This document shows positions 3,382 through 5,174 of a stretch of DNA of 5,174 nucleotides, piece by piece. A model generated the notes under the pieces. The model was not told the DNA's origin. It made no database searches and saw only the letters and a list, made by a program, of their open reading frames with translations. The first letter of the stretch is position 1. The number at the start of each line of letters is the position of its first letter. Position numbers and translations under genes: made by a program. The DNA lies in assembly GCA_026982835.1 (NCBI GenBank), contig JALSGI010000139.1:1-5174 (forward strand). Reading direction: 5' to 3'. Source of the DNA: Planctomycetota bacterium (lineage in GTDB: Bacteria; Planctomycetota; Planctomycetia; Pirellulales; S012-138).

Positions 3382-5174
3382 ATGAGTTCCGACTCCTCGG
3401 TGCAAGACACTTCCCAACTGGCTTCACAAGCGCACACTCCACGTGCCTCGGTGGAAGAGGGCGGGGTGACGTTCTGGCTAGACGGGGAAGTGCTGGCTTG
3501 TGCCTGCCCGGATTGCGGCTCCCCCATGTCCATCCGGCTCTGGTTGCTGGTGGCCGACTGCTGGCGATGCGGGGCGAGCCTGGAGCTGACCGAAGAGCAG
3601 GAGCGGGCCGTGCAGCGGCTGCTGGACCAGGCCCGGCAAGCTGCCCCGGCCCCGGAAAAAAAACACCCCGCCACGCAACCCACTCCCCCCAGCCCCCGGC
3701 CGGAACCGCCACGGCAAAAAAAGCCCGCGCCGCAGCCGGTTCCGATTCCCGAGGGCAAGCCCCTTCCCCGGCGGCAGCAAAGCCCGTGGAAAGACCCCGT
3801 GGTACGCCCCCGGCCGGCTCGGCCTTCGGCCCCCCGGCGCCCGCAAAGGCAAGAAGACTCCACGGCCCGGCTCCGCCGCCTGCTGGGCGATCTGCAAGCC
3901 TGGCTCATTAGCGCCCTGCTGCACATGGTGTTGCTCATTCTGTTGGCCTGCCTGCTGGTGAACGAGGAGCCGGCCGGGCCGCGGCTGCTGGTGCTGGCCA
4001 CCCGCGTGGGTCCTGAGGACCTGGAAGGGGGACACAAGGATCCGCCGCAGCCGGACCCGGTGGAGTTCGAAGATGCCGGGGCTCCCGAGCCGGAAAAGCC
4101 CCCCGAGGTGCCCGAGCCCCCCCAAATCGAAGAAGAAAAACCCGACGAACCCCCCTTGCCCAAGGGAGAACCGCCCGGGGAAAAAGAACCGGAATTGCCG
4201 CCTGTGGTGGGCAGTCCGGTTTCGGGTGGAACGGGCCGCTCCTTGTACGCCGGAAGGCGGCCCGAAGCCCGAGCCTACCTGGTCCGGCAGGAAGGAGGCA
4301 CCATCGAAACCGAGGCGGCCGTGGCCCGAGGCTTGGAGTGGTTGGCTCGCCACCAAAGCCCCGACGGACGCTGGAGCCTGCACCGTTTCCATCTCACCCG
4401 CGGCTGCCGCCGACGCTGCTCCCACCCCGGCACCAACTCCGACGTGGCAGGCACCGCCCTGGGACTGCTGCCGTTCCTGGGAGCCGGGCAGACGCACCGC
4501 TCGGGCAAGTACCGCCGCCATGTGCTGCGGGGCGTGCAATGGCTCCTGGCCCACCAGCGACCCGACGGGGCGTTCCGGCCAATGGGTACCGGGCAGATGT
4601 ATTCCCACGGGCTGGCCGCCATTGCCGTGTGCGAGTTGTACGGGCTGACGCAGGATTCCCGACTCCGTCTGCCGGCCCAGAAAGCCGTGGACTATATCGT
4701 TCAGGCCCAGCACTCCCAGGGTGGCTGGCGCTATCTGCCCGGACAAGCCGGCGATACCAGCGTGACCGGCTGGCAACTGATGGCCCTGCGCAGCGCCCAG
4801 GTGGCCGGGCTGCGCGTGCCGCAGTCGGTGTTTGATCGGGCCAATCGCTTCCTGGACCGGTGCCAGACCAACTCGCTGGGGAGCCTTTATTCCTACATGC
4901 CTCATGGCGGAGTCCGCGTGGCCCTCACGGCCGAGTCGCTACTTTGCCGCATGTATTCCGGCTGGACCCCGCGCCACGCCGCCCTGCGCGAAGGCTGCCT
5001 GTGGCTGCTGGCCGAGCATCCCCCCCAAGCCCGCAAAACCGACATGTATTACTGGTACTACGCCACCCAAGTGATGCACCACATGGGCTCGCCCTACTGG
5101 CCGGAGTGGAACGAGCAGATGCGGGAAATCCTGGTCCGCACCCAGGAAACCCGCGGCCATGCCGCCGGAAGCTG
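3382..5174 (+). CDS. Zinc-ribbon, membrane-anchored prenyltransferase/squalene-oxidase-repeat protein (3' end cut off)
   Basis: Open for 597 codons and runs off the window edge. Order: zinc ribbon (C42-P-D-C45 ... C60-W-R-C63); Pro/Arg/Lys-rich linker (about 88-158); one membrane helix (about 174-193); Pro/Glu-rich acidic linker (about 212-275); then an alpha/alpha-toroid domain from about 308. The toroid part shows repeated Q-x-x-x-G-x-W/F units (325-331, 392-398, 443-449), YSHGLAAIAVCELYG (407-420), GDTSVTGWQLMAL (457-469) and YYWYYATQVMHHMG (556-569). These match a large planctomycete family annotated as prenyltransferase/squalene-oxidase repeat proteins. The catalytic DxDD motif of squalene-hopene cyclases is not present, so cyclase activity is unlikely; the function is unknown, perhaps binding. 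Basic residues before and acidic ones after the helix suggest the ribbon is cytoplasmic and the toroid domain extracytoplasmic. Family members usually continue GSW... for roughly 50 residues, so little is missing. Two A-tracts (3656-3663, 3716-3722) are in-phase slippery sequences. Confidence 0.88.
   Translation, partial: MSSDSSVQDTSQLASQAHTPRASVEEGGVTFWLDGEVLACACPDCGSPMSIRLWLLVADCWRCGASLELTEEQERAVQRLLDQARQAAPAPEKKHPATQPTPPSPRPEPPRQKKPAPQPVPIPEGKPLPRRQQSPWKDPVVRPRPARPSAPRRPQRQEDSTARLRRLLGDLQAWLISALLHMVLLILLACLLVNEEPAGPRLLVLATRVGPEDLEGGHKDPPQPDPVEFEDAGAPEPEKPPEVPEPPQIEEEKPDEPPLPKGEPPGEKEPELPPVVGSPVSGGTGRSLYAGRRPEARAYLVRQEGGTIETEAAVARGLEWLARHQSPDGRWSLHRFHLTRGCRRRCSHPGTNSDVAGTALGLLPFLGAGQTHRSGKYRRHVLRGVQWLLAHQRPDGAFRPMGTGQMYSHGLAAIAVCELYGLTQDSRLRLPAQKAVDYIVQAQHSQGGWRYLPGQAGDTSVTGWQLMALRSAQVAGLRVPQSVFDRANRFLDRCQTNSLGSLYSYMPHGGVRVALTAESLLCRMYSGWTPRHAALREGCLWLLAEHPPQARKTDMYYWYYATQVMHHMGSPYWPEWNEQMREILVRTQETRGHAAGS

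Noticed and set aside
2029..3417. 462-codon open frame on the minus strand
   Set aside because: It is antisense to the PLP enzyme, whose cofactor motifs and ribosome binding site make it the real gene; the shadow protein shows no family motifs.
2559..3911. 450-codon plus-strand frame overlapping two genes
   Set aside because: It overlaps the PLP enzyme and the start of the toroid-domain gene out of frame and looks like random GC-rich translation. Its last part matters only as the possible -1 frameshift product noted in the findings.
3478..4905. 475-codon open frame on the minus strand
   Set aside because: It is antisense to the toroid-domain gene, which shows clear family motifs; the shadow is Gly/Arg/Pro-rich without recognisable domains.
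3382..5174. Squalene-hopene cyclase or other terpene cyclase
   Set aside because: The toroid repeats are there, but the DxDD acid motif is not, and the protein has a zinc ribbon, a membrane anchor and long disordered linkers unlike cyclases.

Overview
The window is GC-rich and most likely comes from a planctomycete (Planctomycetota, probably Pirellulales). No marker gene is present, so this rests on three things. A small lipoprotein carries the GGQTLPSPYY...DDVQYF signature I know only from planctomycetes. The right-hand gene is a membrane-anchored protein with prenyltransferase/squalene-oxidase-type toroid repeats, a family greatly expanded there. The left end holds short palindromes with variable stems and a near-constant tetraloop, of a kind common in those genomes.

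Layout. Bases 1-417 have no convincing gene. They hold four 20-base palindromes (46-276), each preceded by GAG, separated by 7- and 9-base tandem repeats, then an imperfect 17-base direct repeat (301-359). At 418-1410 (+) is a 330-residue protein with about 8.5% tryptophan, faintly like a CelD/BcsL-type GNAT acyltransferase. Convergent to it, 1492-1824 (-) encodes a 110-residue lipoprotein. Its probable intrinsic terminator (1375-1404, minus strand) lies inside the 3' end of the opposing gene.

A 192-base divergent intergenic region (1825-2016) separates the lipoprotein gene from 2017-3237 (+), a Cys/Met-metabolism PLP enzyme of the cystathionine gamma-synthase/lyase superfamily with all main cofactor motifs. 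It has a strong ribosome binding site and a perfect 8-bp hairpin just upstream. After a 144-base gap with a possible promoter, 3382-5174 (+) runs off the right edge. It encodes a zinc ribbon, basic proline-rich linker, single membrane helix, acidic proline/glutamate-rich linker and an alpha/alpha-toroid domain, in that order.

No pathway or operon joins the genes; each plus-strand gene could be its own transcription unit. There is no clear multi-gene novel system. The items most worth a second look are the palindrome cluster, the tryptophan-rich protein, the antisense terminator inside a coding region, and two in-phase A-tract slippery sites in the last gene whose -1 frame stops at the start of the membrane helix.
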